Of a stretch of 64,000 nt of DNA, positions 28,101-42,088 are shown in pieces. The notes under the pieces were generated by a model. The model saw only the letters and a program-made list of their open reading frames with translations, was not told the origin of the DNA and searched no databases. Every line of letters begins with the position of its first letter. Within the stretch, counting starts at the first letter, position 1. Both the position numbers and the translations under genes were made by a program. The DNA is taken from contig NC_081145.1 of the NCBI RefSeq assembly GCF_958295425.1, positions 15,777,443 through 15,841,442 of the forward strand, in the 5' to 3' direction. This DNA comes from Solea solea. Taxonomy: Eukaryota > Chordata > Actinopteri > Pleuronectiformes > Soleidae.

Positions 28101-31100
28101 ATTTCCCATTAAGCTGTACAAAACCTCATTCTGATCATATTAAGTCCTTACCAGTTTTATAAAGGTGCTTCTCTTAAGTGCCTTGCCTGCATGGGTACAT
28201 GCTCATTTGAGATAATGTTTAAAGGTTCAGTTTACCTGTATTATAAAAAATATTTAATACTTTCTCTCTCAGAATGTTGTGGTTTCTTGACAAAATTGGG
28301 TAATGTTGTCTCAAGTCCATGGGTTCAGAAGTTTCCACCTCATTGATTTCTTCTGTCACCTGTGTTTTTAAAGAAACTGTGTTTCCCTTTACTCTGGATC
28401 ATCCATCAACTAGTATTACACCCTGTCACACCATTAGGATTGGTTTGGAAGGTGTATAACCTGCGCTGGATACTGGTTTTAATCTGGTCTATCTAGCATG
28501 ATATACAGTATGTATTAGCATCACTATACAATGATCAGCTTTTTCATAAGTCACTGGTCCTCCTGGTGATTTTGGCATTGAATAGGAGCCCCCGTGTCCA
28601 ATGTGCCTGCAGAAATAATGTGTTTTTTGTTGTGTGCACCCTTACGCCAGACTTGCTGTTGTGAGTGTACACCAAAGTTTAGAGTCATCAGTTCAGCACA
28701 TAAGAAATGGAAAAGGATTTTATTAATCAGATGGATCTTTTGTTAATCCAAAAATAAAGAGAAATGAAAATTAACATTATGATGCACGTGAAGTATTCCC
28801 ATTAAGTGGGTGTCATGTCATGTTACAGTTGATTTGCTCTGTGGCAAGTTTACCTTTTTTTACCGAGAATGTCGAACTGAACACGAATATGTGTTAAAAC
28901 TGTGTTTGACACTGTATTTAATGTGTGTTCAGCAGTCCCTCTGTTGCTGTTTCACGGAATTGTCATTCAAAACAAAAGGGTTACAATTGTTTCTGTTAAT
29001 ACACATTTTATAACAGCCTAAAAACTGTGAATAGTTGCAATATTAAAATGTATTTATTTATTTGGAAAAAAGAAAGTTGGTACGGTTCACATGATGCCCT
29101 TTTTTGTCTTCAGTTTCTGTAAATCTGTAAATGGGCAGTGGCTCAATTGACTTAATTTCCCAACTCCCTCATAAAAATCCCACAACCTATATCCCATTTA
29201 CTTCCAACTCATCTGGGTGGAGTAAAAAAGCTTGGCATAAACTTGCTTTGATACCACTATAATGAGAAAATACATATTGAGTGAATTAACCCTTGCATTA
29301 AGACTAGGGCCCACACCCTCTTTTCCTGTTCTAGCCTCAGTCCGCTCATCCATGCTCTCATCCATCTAGCATTGATCCAGGCTCTTATCTCCACTCTAAT
29401 CCCTGTGTTATTTCAGGAGCATAGGGATTGCTTAATGATTTATTGACTTGAGTTATTGATCTGTACAGTCAACCACAATGGACCATCTACTAAAGAGGAG
29501 GCTGCAGGGCACACACTCCTCTCTCTGTGTCCTCGTCTCACGCTGCAACCAGTCTCCATCCTCTTTGGTTCCCAGTGTAACTCCACTGAGATTCAGTCTT
29601 AATGTACTTTAACCATCTGGCTTGTAAAGTGGTCTGTGTATGTTTGCTATTTAACAGCACTGTACCTACGTTGACTGGTGATGACATGGTTCAGCTAAAT
29701 CCCCCGTGTTTCATTTACTTTAATGTCCGGATGCATATGAGTTGCAGACAGTGATTTGTTTAGCCACTCATGTCTGATTTGTTTGCGAGACTGAGTCATT
29801 TGAACTGTGACTATAATGTTCTCTGCCACCAGCTTGCTCCATGATTGAATTTAAAACACGGAACCTAGTTTTCGTTGGATTTATAATGAAGCTGTTCAGT
29901 ATGAGCATAGTGTGACATTAGTTTTAGTAAACAAAAGTAAAAACAGATTTCTACCTGTCAGGTTCCGGGGAGCCTATTTATAGACAACCTGGTAAGGATA
30001 TACACGGTACAAAACAAATCACTTTAACACCCCAAAACAACTGATTGCATCTTGTCCCACATCTTGTTTGCAATGTGGCACCTTGAAGTGCAAGTGCTGT
30101 TGTGATGCGTTGAGCTTGTCATGGGTGAGAGCCTCTGGGATTTTCTAGACACCAATAAAAGACTCCACTGTATTGAATGCATTTTGTAGGGTGCTTGCTG
30201 GGTTTTTGTGATGTGTTTTGTGGTGTAAGAACCACATTTAAAAGATGACATGGGTGGCTGGTCAGTGTGCTTGTCTGTCTGTGACAGCTTTTGGCCAGAT
30301 TTCCATTGAAATTTGTGTGGATTTTCAGTCTCAAGGGAATGATCAATTATCATTTATGTCAACAGGCTCATCTACTGCCACCATCTGGTAATAATTTCTC
30401 CTGTAACCAGTCGATAAGATTAAGACGAGGTGCATTGAAAGACTGGATTTATTTTTTAAATAGGAAAGGTTATACATTCCCTAAAGCATTTGGATTTATT
30501 TAAATGTGCACTGCTTGTGTGTACTACTTTTCTCAGTGAAGCAGACACATGGCACTGTGTGATGTGGTGAAAGCTGTCTTGTCAAGGACAGTCTAAATTG
30601 ACCACTTGGGTTAAGCACTCTTTTACTCCTCCTGTTCATTTATGTTCATGAATTATTGATATATACAATGTATTAATTTGTGTGCTAATTTGTGAGGAGC
30701 AATGATCCAAATGCAAACTTGTGCCAGTGTTGAGACAAATTGTGATGCTTTTTCAAATTGATCCACCAGTGAAATGAGGTTACTTATTGTTTCAGCACGT
30801 ACAAATATCAATGTCATTCATATTTTTTGTTTAAGGATCAACATGTTAACTAGTGACAATGAAAAGAGGTTCACTTTTAAGCTGATTTCTATTTTTCTTT
30901 TGATCTGTAGAGTCTTCATTTATCTTCTAACTAACTAACATTAGTTAGTAACTTAAATATTCACAAAAATCGTATGTGTATAAAAATGTATTTTAAGAGG
31001 TGCACACTTGGATCATATTCTGACTTGCATGATGTGATTGCGAGTGGTGACATGTTGTATGTGGCGTTATGAAATTAATGTGGCTGCGATCAATATCGGA

Positions 31101-34100
31101 CGACTTTCAAGCAGCTCAATTTTACACTTGCTGCAAGGAACAGATGGTACTCACTGATAATGTTGCTGGAAATGGATCCATGGCAGAGAAGATACAGAGA
31201 GCGGATACCAGATTCTCTCAAGCACCAGAAAATGGCAAAAAGAGGTTAAGGAAGTGTGTAATACTTATTCACATAACCTGCATGGATGAATAATTCCCTA
31301 ATCAGATTTATGTAATGAATAGTTAATTGCACATCAGTGCTGACTGTCTTTACACACAACACATAACCCCTCCCAGGCTCCGGATTCATTTACACACAAA
31401 CAGCTGCTGCAGCAGAAGTGATGCTGTGCAGAATAATCTCTGTACTCTTGTGCTGTTATCATTGACATCAATGCATTAAGTAGCTGGAGGGCATAAATTT
31501 GTATTCGCTCTATGCTTGAAGGAAAAACATTCTAGTGGCAATCAAATATTAAAATATACCCGCAGGCATTCTTATACCTCAGCAGTAGTCTGTAGTCGGT
31601 AGTGTTGCATTGTGTTTCTGCTTTCGAGGGCCAAGAGACTACCTGTTGAGAATGTCTGGTCTATAATTGATAAGCCTTGGCATTGCATTGATAGGACTGG
31701 TTTTCCAAGAGGCCTCCATCTACAGCTCGTAAATCTCCGTCATGTCAGGTTGAATCTTCTCAAACTCCATGTCCTGAGGGAATAAGCGAAGGAGACAAGT
31801 GGTCTTGTGTTGAAAAGCTTGTTATTGGAGCCCATTCCTGTTCTGGGATTCATCTTGGGCCCCTATGATTACAGTGCCTTGGCCAGTCCGCGTTTGTGTG
31901 CATGCCTGTCACAAAGTGCATGTATTTCTGTCTGTATGTGAGAACATGTCCTCCACCAAGTTTGGTGTGCCTGCAGTTTCCCGTATGACTCACTTAGAGC
32001 TGAATGCAGGTCTGGGTTAAGAATCAGAATTTTTAAAAACCAGTCTGGGCACATCTGGTTGTGATTGGCAGGGGAATAAAGGGTCCTTGTGTTCTGGGAG
32101 CTGGCAGCAAAAGTCTGACCCAACCCAGTTCGGTACAGTACAGAGCCAGGCAACATGGAAAAAAAAAAAATCAGCAACAGTAAGACTGCTATCCTTCGCC
32201 CCTCCCTTCACTTGGCCAGTTCTCATAATCCCACAGCAAAGCCCCTGGCAGCCTTTTTTATAAACACTGTTCAGAGCTCTCCCATTCCTTCCATTTCAAT
32301 ATAAGAAAGTAGTGGCTGCCATGAGCCAGAAAGACCCAGAGCTCCATTACTTTTGGCAGCAACTCTTATGTCTGCGATAATGATGCCCCAGGGGTGAGAG
32401 TGCACCTGAATGTCTGTTTGCTCATCTTGCCATCTTAGTCGAAGCAGGAGGGGAAAAAATTGCAATGGGCAGGCAGTATATTGAAAGGCATTTCATGGCG
32501 GGTGCTAAAATGGGTTATTCTTCCATCTGTTTGATTTTCAAGCTAAAGGTAGGGAGGTTTTGTTGTACGTTGTGTGTTAAGGAGGGCACACAGCTAGATT
32601 GAGAATGACAGAAAGGCCCACGAACAACCCCCCCCGCCTTTCAACTTGGCGTACCAGAGAACAGATGCAATTAAAAAGTGATGCCAGTGTTTACAACCAT
32701 TGCCCCAAGGCATTGTTTGCCCTGCCTACTCTCATTGTGCTCATCATTTGGACCAGCGTTTTACCTATGGCATGTTAATGTGGTGCAGGTTCAGAAGATA
32801 GCCTGACTGGCTTTTACCACATGGCTGTGGCTGAAAACAAGCCCTGACACATGTGTGAATCTAGCTCTAATTCAAATGGACTATGATCGTTTAGCCTTCT
32901 GCGCCTCTGCTGAGGCACAGAGACATTAAGATACAGCTCACACTACAGAGAGAATACCGTGGTTTCTGTTATTGTGCCTTTAGTGCTGCAGAGACTATTT
33001 ACCATCCCTATTAAACAGGCTGACTGGTGACTGGGCAACAAGCCTAGGTGTGGGGGCATTCTCTACCAACGTGACACTGCTCAGTTTGGGATGTCTGTGT
33101 GTGGAGGCAGGCAGGACGACGCCTGAGGCACTAACGCCAGTGTGCACTACTGGTGTTTCTGTTTCCACACATGCCCCATTACCAGTGACCCTCACCAGCA
33201 TAATGACTCTGGGGTTAATTCTCCAGGGGTCGGCTGGTGCTCAGAGGGGAGAGATGAGAAGATGTGTTGTGAGGAGGGCAGTACAGCAGTCTACAGATAT
33301 AACCTTTTCTTTCATGTTACCTTGAGTGATGGGGCAGAAGAAGGGGGGATCATTGCCATCATTCCCATGTGAGGATCATTGCTCCTCATAGTTGTTCCTA
33401 AATCACAGCAGAAAGAGCAAGAAGTGGAATTGCACAGTGACAATCACTTACTCCATCTCTGAGGTGCTGTAAAAGGAGGCAGAAATGACCATTTTCCTGC
33501 TGAATTAAGTGATTTGCAGGACAGCTTTTGAGTCAAATTGTTCATGGGGTGCATATGAGAAATCCATTTGCATGTTCTCTTCTCAAGATGGAGAGTCTTT
33601 AAGTGATGTTACTATTTTCCTCCAGATTGTTGGTGACATTGTTCCCACAGATAATGTTTCCGAATGAAACCACGGTTGCATTGTTTTCCCTCAATAACAC
33701 CTCCTAGGGCTGTTGTCCCTGCTTGTAGCTTAGTGTATTTACTTTCCATAGCTGTAAATCATTAGTGCTGCATGGCCGTGCAAACCCTGTCCATTACCAT
33801 TCAGTGTGCGCTGTAATGAGATGGAAAAAGTAGAAATGAAATGGGAAACAGTGTGACAACTCGGTCGGGTATGGGCGTTTTGATTTTTTTTTTTTTGCAG
33901 TTCCCCCCAGTTCATATCTGTTTAGCATGCCTTCGTGTTGTAAATTGTTACTCCCACTTTGACTGTTGTCTGGTGGGGGAAAGTGTGTGCACGTACGCCT
34001 AAGCATGTGTGTGAAGAGCAATGGCCACACTCGCCATTGTTGCATAATGATGAAATATTGAGTGTGTGACCTGTACCACTTTATCTCGCTCTGCACAGAT

Positions 34101-37100
34101 TGCATTCCATAATCTAATGAGACAGATACTCTTTAATAGAAATCCTGGACAGGGTCATGATTGCCTTGATAAAACTTAAGGTCACACTTCACATTATACA
34201 AGGCTGGCTCACATACAGGAGTATTAATTAAGATTGTTATTGCCATAGAGAACATATTGTAATCATATGTCACATCACATAATTTGTTTGCTTATTAAAC
34301 AAGCTAAAATTGTTGGCGCTGACAGTCGAGCTGCAACGACAGAAACCCTGTCGCTAAGTATAATTACCAATTTGTGGAGGACAAAGCAGCAGGGAATCAG
34401 CCCAAACAAGCACCACATATACAAGATATGGTGTATGTGACTGCTGTAAAACCTGAGTCATTTCACAGAGCGAAGGAGCAATATTTTATTTTCTGAAAAC
34501 ATCACATATCAAATAAGGATTTCTATAAAAACTTACAAATGTGATGTTATGTGCGTAAGATCACCATCTTGTTAGGACACAAGAGAGCACAACATGTATA
34601 TATCATAACTTCATTCCGAGATTTTAAATGTTAAAATGAACATCTTGGTGCACTGCCCAAACGTGAGTGATGACATTGTTTGGACTAAGATCCTGCTGTT
34701 GCCTTTCACAGCCTCGATAAATCTCAATATTTCCAGTTATGCTGGAAGGCAGTGTGCCGAAATATCAGAGCAGCAACAAGGCAACAGGTGTCAGCAAATC
34801 CACGTTTATGTCTACTTGGAAATGTTCCTGACTCCCATATACTTTATGATGAAGTTGGTTGGTTGCTTTTTATGTTGGCAAGCAAAGCCATCATGGTGAA
34901 ATGAGTCGGGGATGACACACCTTCTATTACCAAGTGGAAAATATTGATTTCCGGGGTTGTGAAAGACTAGGAAGGGTATTATTTGCTGGATGAATCATGT
35001 TTTGTGCAAAGTTTGGGGGGAATAAAATCACAGTCTAAACTTGTTGAATTCAACATTCTGTTTTATTTCTCCCACACAGTATATACGTGCAATCCCTTCT
35101 ACAGACCAGTTATGTAACATTATGTTTCGACAAAAATAGTCATAGAAATTAGGTCAACACACTTTCTACCTCTGTCTGGGTGTTAGCTTTTGAAATATGG
35201 GTTTCAAGAAATGCAGACATCACTTAGCAAGCTCTATACATAACACGGACACACAGAAACATCCGTGTGCATGGAAAGTCTCACCAGACATGGGAGTTTG
35301 CTGCAGCAGCTTGAAGATTAAAAGCCTTATTACCATAAACGAGTGCTGGACTTTTGGCCTGGGCTTTTGCTGGCTTTGGCACCATATGAGATTTTCTGCT
35401 CCGACAAAAAATAAAGTACATTTTTTTCCTTATCAATATCTTAGTCTGCCTGAAAGTCCTACATTAAAAACGCTGTCTACCTCAAAAGCATGCATGGGAA
35501 ACCTGAATCTAGCCTTTATGTTTAATGCATTGTTTCTGAGAGTTGCATTTGTGAAGAGCTTTGATGACAACAGAATGAAAGTGTCACTTGCAAAATGCAG
35601 ATGAACATGGTTGGAGAGGAGACGCAAACAACAGCTGAAGCAAAGTCGATGTCAGCACAAACTGCTTTAGTTCTGAATAAATTCCTGCGTTGGATCAGCA
35701 GTGGGAGAAAGATGCTACGAGAACAATGCCATCAAGTCGAAATAAGTCTTCCCACCAAACAATGAATCATCTTAATTGACGATCAACAGTAAAAACAGTG
35801 GGCCGTAATTATGCCTGAATGAAAATAGATAGAGACAAACTCATGAGCAATACAGCTGCAGAGATACAACAAGAATGATTGCGGAGGCAAAATTACTGTG
35901 GAGATTTGCCTTGCATTTCTCTGGCACTCTAACCACTGGATGGCTGCTTTTGGTTTCAGCTCATAGTGGTTAGCGCTGAGAGGGAGAGAAAGTTGTTTTG
36001 GTTTCAGTATCTGGTGTCGGAGGCTACACATTGTTTCTGTCGGTCTCTGACTGACTCCCTGTCCGTGTTCGCTCCGTGTATCTCTCTTTGTCCCTGTCTT
36101 GCATGCCTCCACTTGCTAGAGGGTTTGTACACTTCATGCAATCGAGGGAACCCAGCTGCACAGATGTGATTCCTGGCTTGCACTTTTTAGCATTAGCCTA
36201 GAGCAGCCACCCCCTCTAGGACCACCAACCCTGATGAAGAGCTGCGAGTGCTCCATTTGGCAGCTTCTCATTCGACATGGGGCTCCTGTCCCCAGACACC
36301 TTCTCCCCCTCCTGCTAGCGCTCTCATCCTGAGTGCTCTTTTGAAACAAGTGCGACTGCCAGGAGGGGGAATCCATCATTGCTTTGGCCGAGGGTGCTAT
36401 GTTTAACGTAGGTGCCCAAATGGAAAAACGTGCACAGCACAACAAGAGCAAGGTGATGTGGGGACCTTCCCTTTCTTCCGCCGTCCATTGAAAACTAGTG
36501 GTGGAGTACTCAGCCCAACATTTCGTTCTAAATATCCATCACCCTGGAGCTTGTTGAAAAATCATTTACTGTACATGAAGGTGATTGACGACACAAAAAC
36601 GGAGTCTGCTTGCCGTTTTCATCAGTCCACCCCCACAGACATAATACTCTGCCTCAGAGGACAAATGTGCACACACTCGCACACAAACACACTCCCAGCA
36701 CAATCTGAAATTGTTTAGAGATGTGACACTTAAAGTTCACAAGAGGCTGGAGGGTTGGTGTTGGCTGACAACACCACACTTCTCAATAGTTGACACCCCT
36801 GGAGAAATGTTTCTCTTGTCACTCTTAGTCTGATTGTCTCAGAAATCTGCACACTACACAGTGGAAAAGTTGACCTGCTTGGTTCAGCGCGGAAGCATCC
36901 ATCACAGGAAAAGAAATGACAGCATGGGCCAAAGATAAATGGTTGCCTTTTTTCATTTTTTTTTTTGTGAAAGCCATGCCGACCGCTGATGTGGGCCTAA
37001 TACTGTGTTTAGTCAGAAAAAAAGAAAGATTCCTGTCTGTTGAAGTGGGGGAACCTGAAGCATGTAGTCTAATCTGACCTTGGAAATAGGCCCAAGTTTC

Positions 37101-40100
37101 CTAACGTTTACTGGTGGGTTTATAAAATGTTGTGCGGATTAAATGGACACTTTAGAGAATCCTTTCTAATCCACTGGTCGCCCTGTTCAAAGGGAGCCAG
37201 ATAGCGAAGAGTTGAACTTACTTTCCCTCCCAACTGTTTCCTTTTTCCATCACAGCCACACTGTAGATACTTATGCACTTTCCCTGGATTTGTCTGATTG
37301 CTGGAATGTATTGCTCCGAGAAAGCGGGGGGTTAGATGGGGAAAGAGAAATTGGACTGTTAATATCTTTCGTGTGATGGTCCTTTCCCTGCAAGTGTAAT
37401 TGGTTGGAATGCTGAATTGAAAGTAGCCATGGTCAGTCATGTGTGGGGGTTAGAAAAATGCAGGGTCAATTGATTTCAGGACTTTTCATATCCATTAGCT
37501 AACTGTGATGATGTCTCCTAAATTGCCCAGAAACTATTGTTTTCCTCCTCTCATTAAGCAGACACCCACTTTGCTATAATTTGCAAGAATTTCCAATTAT
37601 TCTCGCTAATCTTTTTCCTCACCACTGGTATTTTTGTTGAAGGTGTATGAAACGTTTCATCTTCTACATGTGTGTCTATTTGAAGTTTGGTTTAGTCATA
37701 ATGTCATATGACATGGATTTTTTTTTTTGGTGAAATCAACAAAATGGATGACTACTAGGGTTAAGGTTATACGATGCATTGATGCTTAGACAGCTCTTAT
37801 TGAACATCTGTTGCTTGACTTTCTTATTTCATAAAAGAAAAGCTGCATCTAGTTTGAACGTATTCCCCCTCTACACTCCACTAAAGATTGAAGAGTAGAA
37901 CAAAGAGGAGCATTTTACATAAAACAAAAATAGGGTTTTAAAGTTTCAAAAGACAGTGGCGTTTTAGTTCGAGGCCTCAGTCTCTGTGGATTGCGAAAGC
38001 AGAAGGTACTGCAATGTCAGTCAGCATTCTCCAACAGCTCAGACTTGCTCGATGCAAACTTGGAATGCCGTACTCTGTCTCTGCCAGCGAGGAGCAAAAA
38101 ACAATAACTGTAGGATCTGTCGTGGATAAGGGAGACCCTGCAGATGTGATATGACAAATACACACACTTTTAATAAGTCTGTGTAGAAGCTCTCCAGAAA
38201 TCAGTGTTGTATTTGGTTAAAAGGGTTAGATAGTCGAGTAAAGTGTGAAAAGAGGAGCTCTCACAGACGAGGATATGTGATTGTTGCTGTTTTAAATTGT
38301 GCTGCCAGAGGGAATTTTAAAAGGCATGCGAGTGTGCCATGAATCAAGCATTGCGTGTACCTGCAAGTTCATAACAAATGGTTGCCTTTGTGTTGGTGCT
38401 TTTATGATTTCTGAAATTCTACAGTGCAAAACTCTCTGTACCACGGAAACAGTCTTAATGCATATTTGATGATGCAGACTTAATGGCTGATGTATTACCT
38501 TAAAACACTACTCCCTTTTTATGAGTCACAGGAGACGAGGTGTAATTGATATGGATTTTAATTTGACAGTCCTGTCCTTTTCATGTGCATTGAAAGTGCT
38601 GAAGTGGAATGGGCTATGGGAGCTGCTGTTGTCCTTCCACAGCAATGACATTATGCTTGGGTTGTGCTGGATAATCTATTCACTCTCTCAGCTGAAGATA
38701 CTTTATCATTATTTGCACCAGCAGGTTGGTCTTCCTAAGATAGACAGTTTGATAGAGAAATCAGGGTCATGAGCATCGGCTCATTTTGTAAAACCCTGAC
38801 TGTTTTGAGCAATTTACTCCTTGTGCTGTGCTCAAAATATCTTAGTTCTTTTCCATAACCTGAAGATTTTGTTTATTTGAGATTTGTTCCTGAGGACTAT
38901 TTGTGATCTTAGCATTTGGTTTTTGAGTACCATGAAGAGCCCTTCCAAACAAAAACAGGAAATAGTTGAATTGAAAAATCAGAGATCTTGTTTTAATTAT
39001 TAAAAATCAAACCGATTAAAGCGATTATCAAGAGTTTTAATTTGGTCAAATGAATGTCTTGGTTAATTGTTGCAACCCTAAAGACTACATTCAGTAAACA
39101 TTCCACTCCCTGCTCATTGTATCCACAAAGCTCCCCTGACATTGATTACTGCACAGTTGCTGCTTCTATGTCAAAGTGAAAGTCTTTCTTCACTTGTTAT
39201 CCCATTTAGATTTAAAGTCAGGGAAGTAAACTTGTCTGTTATCTTGTGCTATCTCAGCATTTTTAAACCCGGAGCTCTCCCAGGCAGCCATGACATATTA
39301 TTGATGGGCCTCTTCTCTTCAGTCACATCCATCTCCTCGGTTTTGTTAAATCAGCCCCCTCCCTAACCCATTCCACACCCCACTTAGCCCCATCCCAGCC
39401 TGCACACCCATCCCTCTTTGCAGAATGAAGAGTTCAAATCTCTGGTGGAGAGGAGCTGTTTGGCTCAGTGTCAACTGTCCTCCTAACCCACCCCCCAAGA
39501 CTGCAGCGCGCAGACCTGAGAAGGGGTGATTGAAAATAAAAACCTCAAAACTCAAAGCAGACGTATGCTGCTCTTGTGCGTGTGTGGGCTGTTAACATAA
39601 GTGAGTGGCTGTCACACATTTTGTTAGCTTCAACACTTTTGTTTGGGCAGCCCTGTGTAGAGCGATTGCTTGTCGCAGGGAGGAGATAGTTGTCAGGGCT
39701 GTGTTCCTGCCCTGAAAATACAGAATACAGCTGGAGTCGTTTTCTAAAAGATGCTGGGTGAGAGGAGAGGGTGGAGGTTGGAGGCATTCAGCTTCTGAAG
39801 CAGACTGGTTTCTGCAGATCTATTCGGCCAAGTAGGGAAAAAAGGCACTTTTTATAAAAGCTTCACTTCAGAGTAGTCATTTTCACAGAGGACCTTGTGG
39901 CCTGAGCGGGGAGAAGTGGCCACATCAATGTTCAGGGGGCAGAAGAGTTAACGGGCCAGGCGGAGTAAAGGGAGGGACTGTAGTCTGTCAAGTTCTGAAG
40001 ACAAAATATCTTTGTTAGCAGGTGCAACTAAGTGGGACTTGCAGTTCTGTGTGACTGATGGAAAATACAGCGAGGACAGCAAGATTTAAAGCCTTGTTAA

Positions 40101-42057
40101 GCAGAATATTGAACTGAATAGTGATTTTTTTTATTTTATTTTTTGCACGTTCTTGAAGAATACAACTTAATCCACTTTTTGAATTGGCAAATTCGACATA
40201 GTCATTTTATTGCACTGTTAATGAATCCAGTTTATTTTCCCTTTCCTGGAAAAAACAACTAATTTGGTTCCCTCACTCCCTCGAGAGTCTGTGACCCCTC
40301 TGTCATTGTCTGTAATCACCTTCAAATTCAGAAATCAACTGTTGTTGTGTGACCAAAGGAAACCGCAAGAGCGTGACAGATTCAGAGCATGTATCTGAGG
40401 GTACTATTAATTGCTATAAACTAGTATCCTACAGTACATGAACACTTTAGAGTTATAGCATTTCCCAGTAGCCACCACTGTAGGTGCTATGAAAAGGCGT
40501 GATAATCATTTCAATCAGCAGCCTGTTTTAGACGGTCTTTCCTTTAAAGCCTTTGTAGTGTTTCATATAGTCAAAGCAATCCTGAGAGACGAGTAAATAC
40601 ACTTGCTAATCACTGCTGAAGTGGGCGTGCTTGTCATATCGTTGTTTTCGAAAAAAGTTACACACCGTCAGCTACAGCACTGATCCAGTCTCAATGTCAA
40701 AATTTAAGGAGGGGCTTCCCGAGACTGTTGAGCCACATGAGAAGCTCTCCAGCAGAAACATACTGATGCATTTAATCTCCTTTTAACCCCTATTTCCATT
40801 TTTTGTTAATTATCTCGTCAGTCCTTCTTTAAATTTACATTTTTATGTCTCTCTATCCATTCCTTTCCATTCCTGTCCTCACCCTCATTTGCTTTGATGC
40901 TCCTCCCCATTTTTTTTTTTTATCTCTTTTGCCTGCCTCATTCCCCTGGGCCCCATCTGTCTGAACACTGTCCATTTCCACTGCTGACCTCATAAAAAAG
41001 AAAGTAAGAGGATTCCACTCTCTAGTCTGTCAAACAGAATCATGCCACAGCCGTGCGTATAGGATAAACAGCTTGGATATTAAACATATTACAGGTTCCC
41101 AAAAAATTCTGTGTGATGTTCACCCTCAGGTCATACGCTTGTCTTGATTTATGTCTCTCTCCACAGTTGCAAATGTGACAAAAGAGTCTGTCAGATCATT
41201 TATTTATTCATGATGAAATCCGGCGTTTTGCAAAAATCCCCTGTATGGTTAAACGTGTGTCCTGCAGATGTATGTGTGAGATGGTCTTTACTGACAAGGA
41301 CCTGATGGGAGTTGTTTTCCCCCCCTGATACAGCCCTTAAATGAAAAACTCAAAGACCACACTGGTAATCCCTGACAACAGCCATGCAATCCCTGATTTG
41401 TGATGTTGCGCATGCTGCATTGTAAACAAATCCAGGCAGCATACCAAGGCAACAAACACTGAAAAGATCTATTAAGCCCTGCAAGGTCATTGCCCCTGGG
41501 AACACGGCAGTTTTTCTCCCCACTTGCACAGAATAACTGTCAATTTAAAACCATATGATATAGATAGAGGAGTAACTCCTGTTTGGTATGAAAAGATACG
41601 TTTAAGAAGAAAGAGGTGCATGAACCGGCAGCTTCCACCCTATATAGACATAAGTAAATCTACATGTCTCTTTGTACAGAGCAAGGGCATAATTCTGGTA
41701 CTTTCACTGCTCGAGAGAAATTATTGCTGCAGCTCAGGAGTGGATTTAACCAAAAACAAATCTTCCCTGCCACTGTGACCCTTGGGTGAACTGTGACAGC
41801 CCAGAAAACTGTTCTTCACCCAAAGTAGCTCCCAGATTATTCTCAGTAGCGGTGGTGTCATTATAGGTTTGGTTTGATTTGTTTTCTTAATGTACACCTC
41901 AGCCAAGGGAACGTGAACCATCACAGGGTTGTATTTTAAACACTCTTGAGTGCATATGCCCTGCCAGTGTGTCTGTTAGTGGTCTCACAATGTCTCACAG
42001 AGTTGTTGACGCTGCTAAAGGAATGACTGTGGTTACCGTGTCTAGTTTACTACCATG
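25118..42057. other. Gene-free DNA
   Basis: About 17 kb without a recognisable exon. A GC-rich patch at 27130-27540 is open in both directions (150 codons plus, 127 codons minus) but matches no family I know. A 135-codon frame at 35197-35604 is likewise unrecognised. No large transposon relics were recognised. There are several 8-12 base T runs. Confidence 0.6.

Positions 42058-42084
<27 letters not shown>
42058..42084. repeat. (CA)n microsatellite
   Basis: About 13 perfect CA units. Confidence 0.97.
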
Positions 42085-42088
<4 letters not shown>

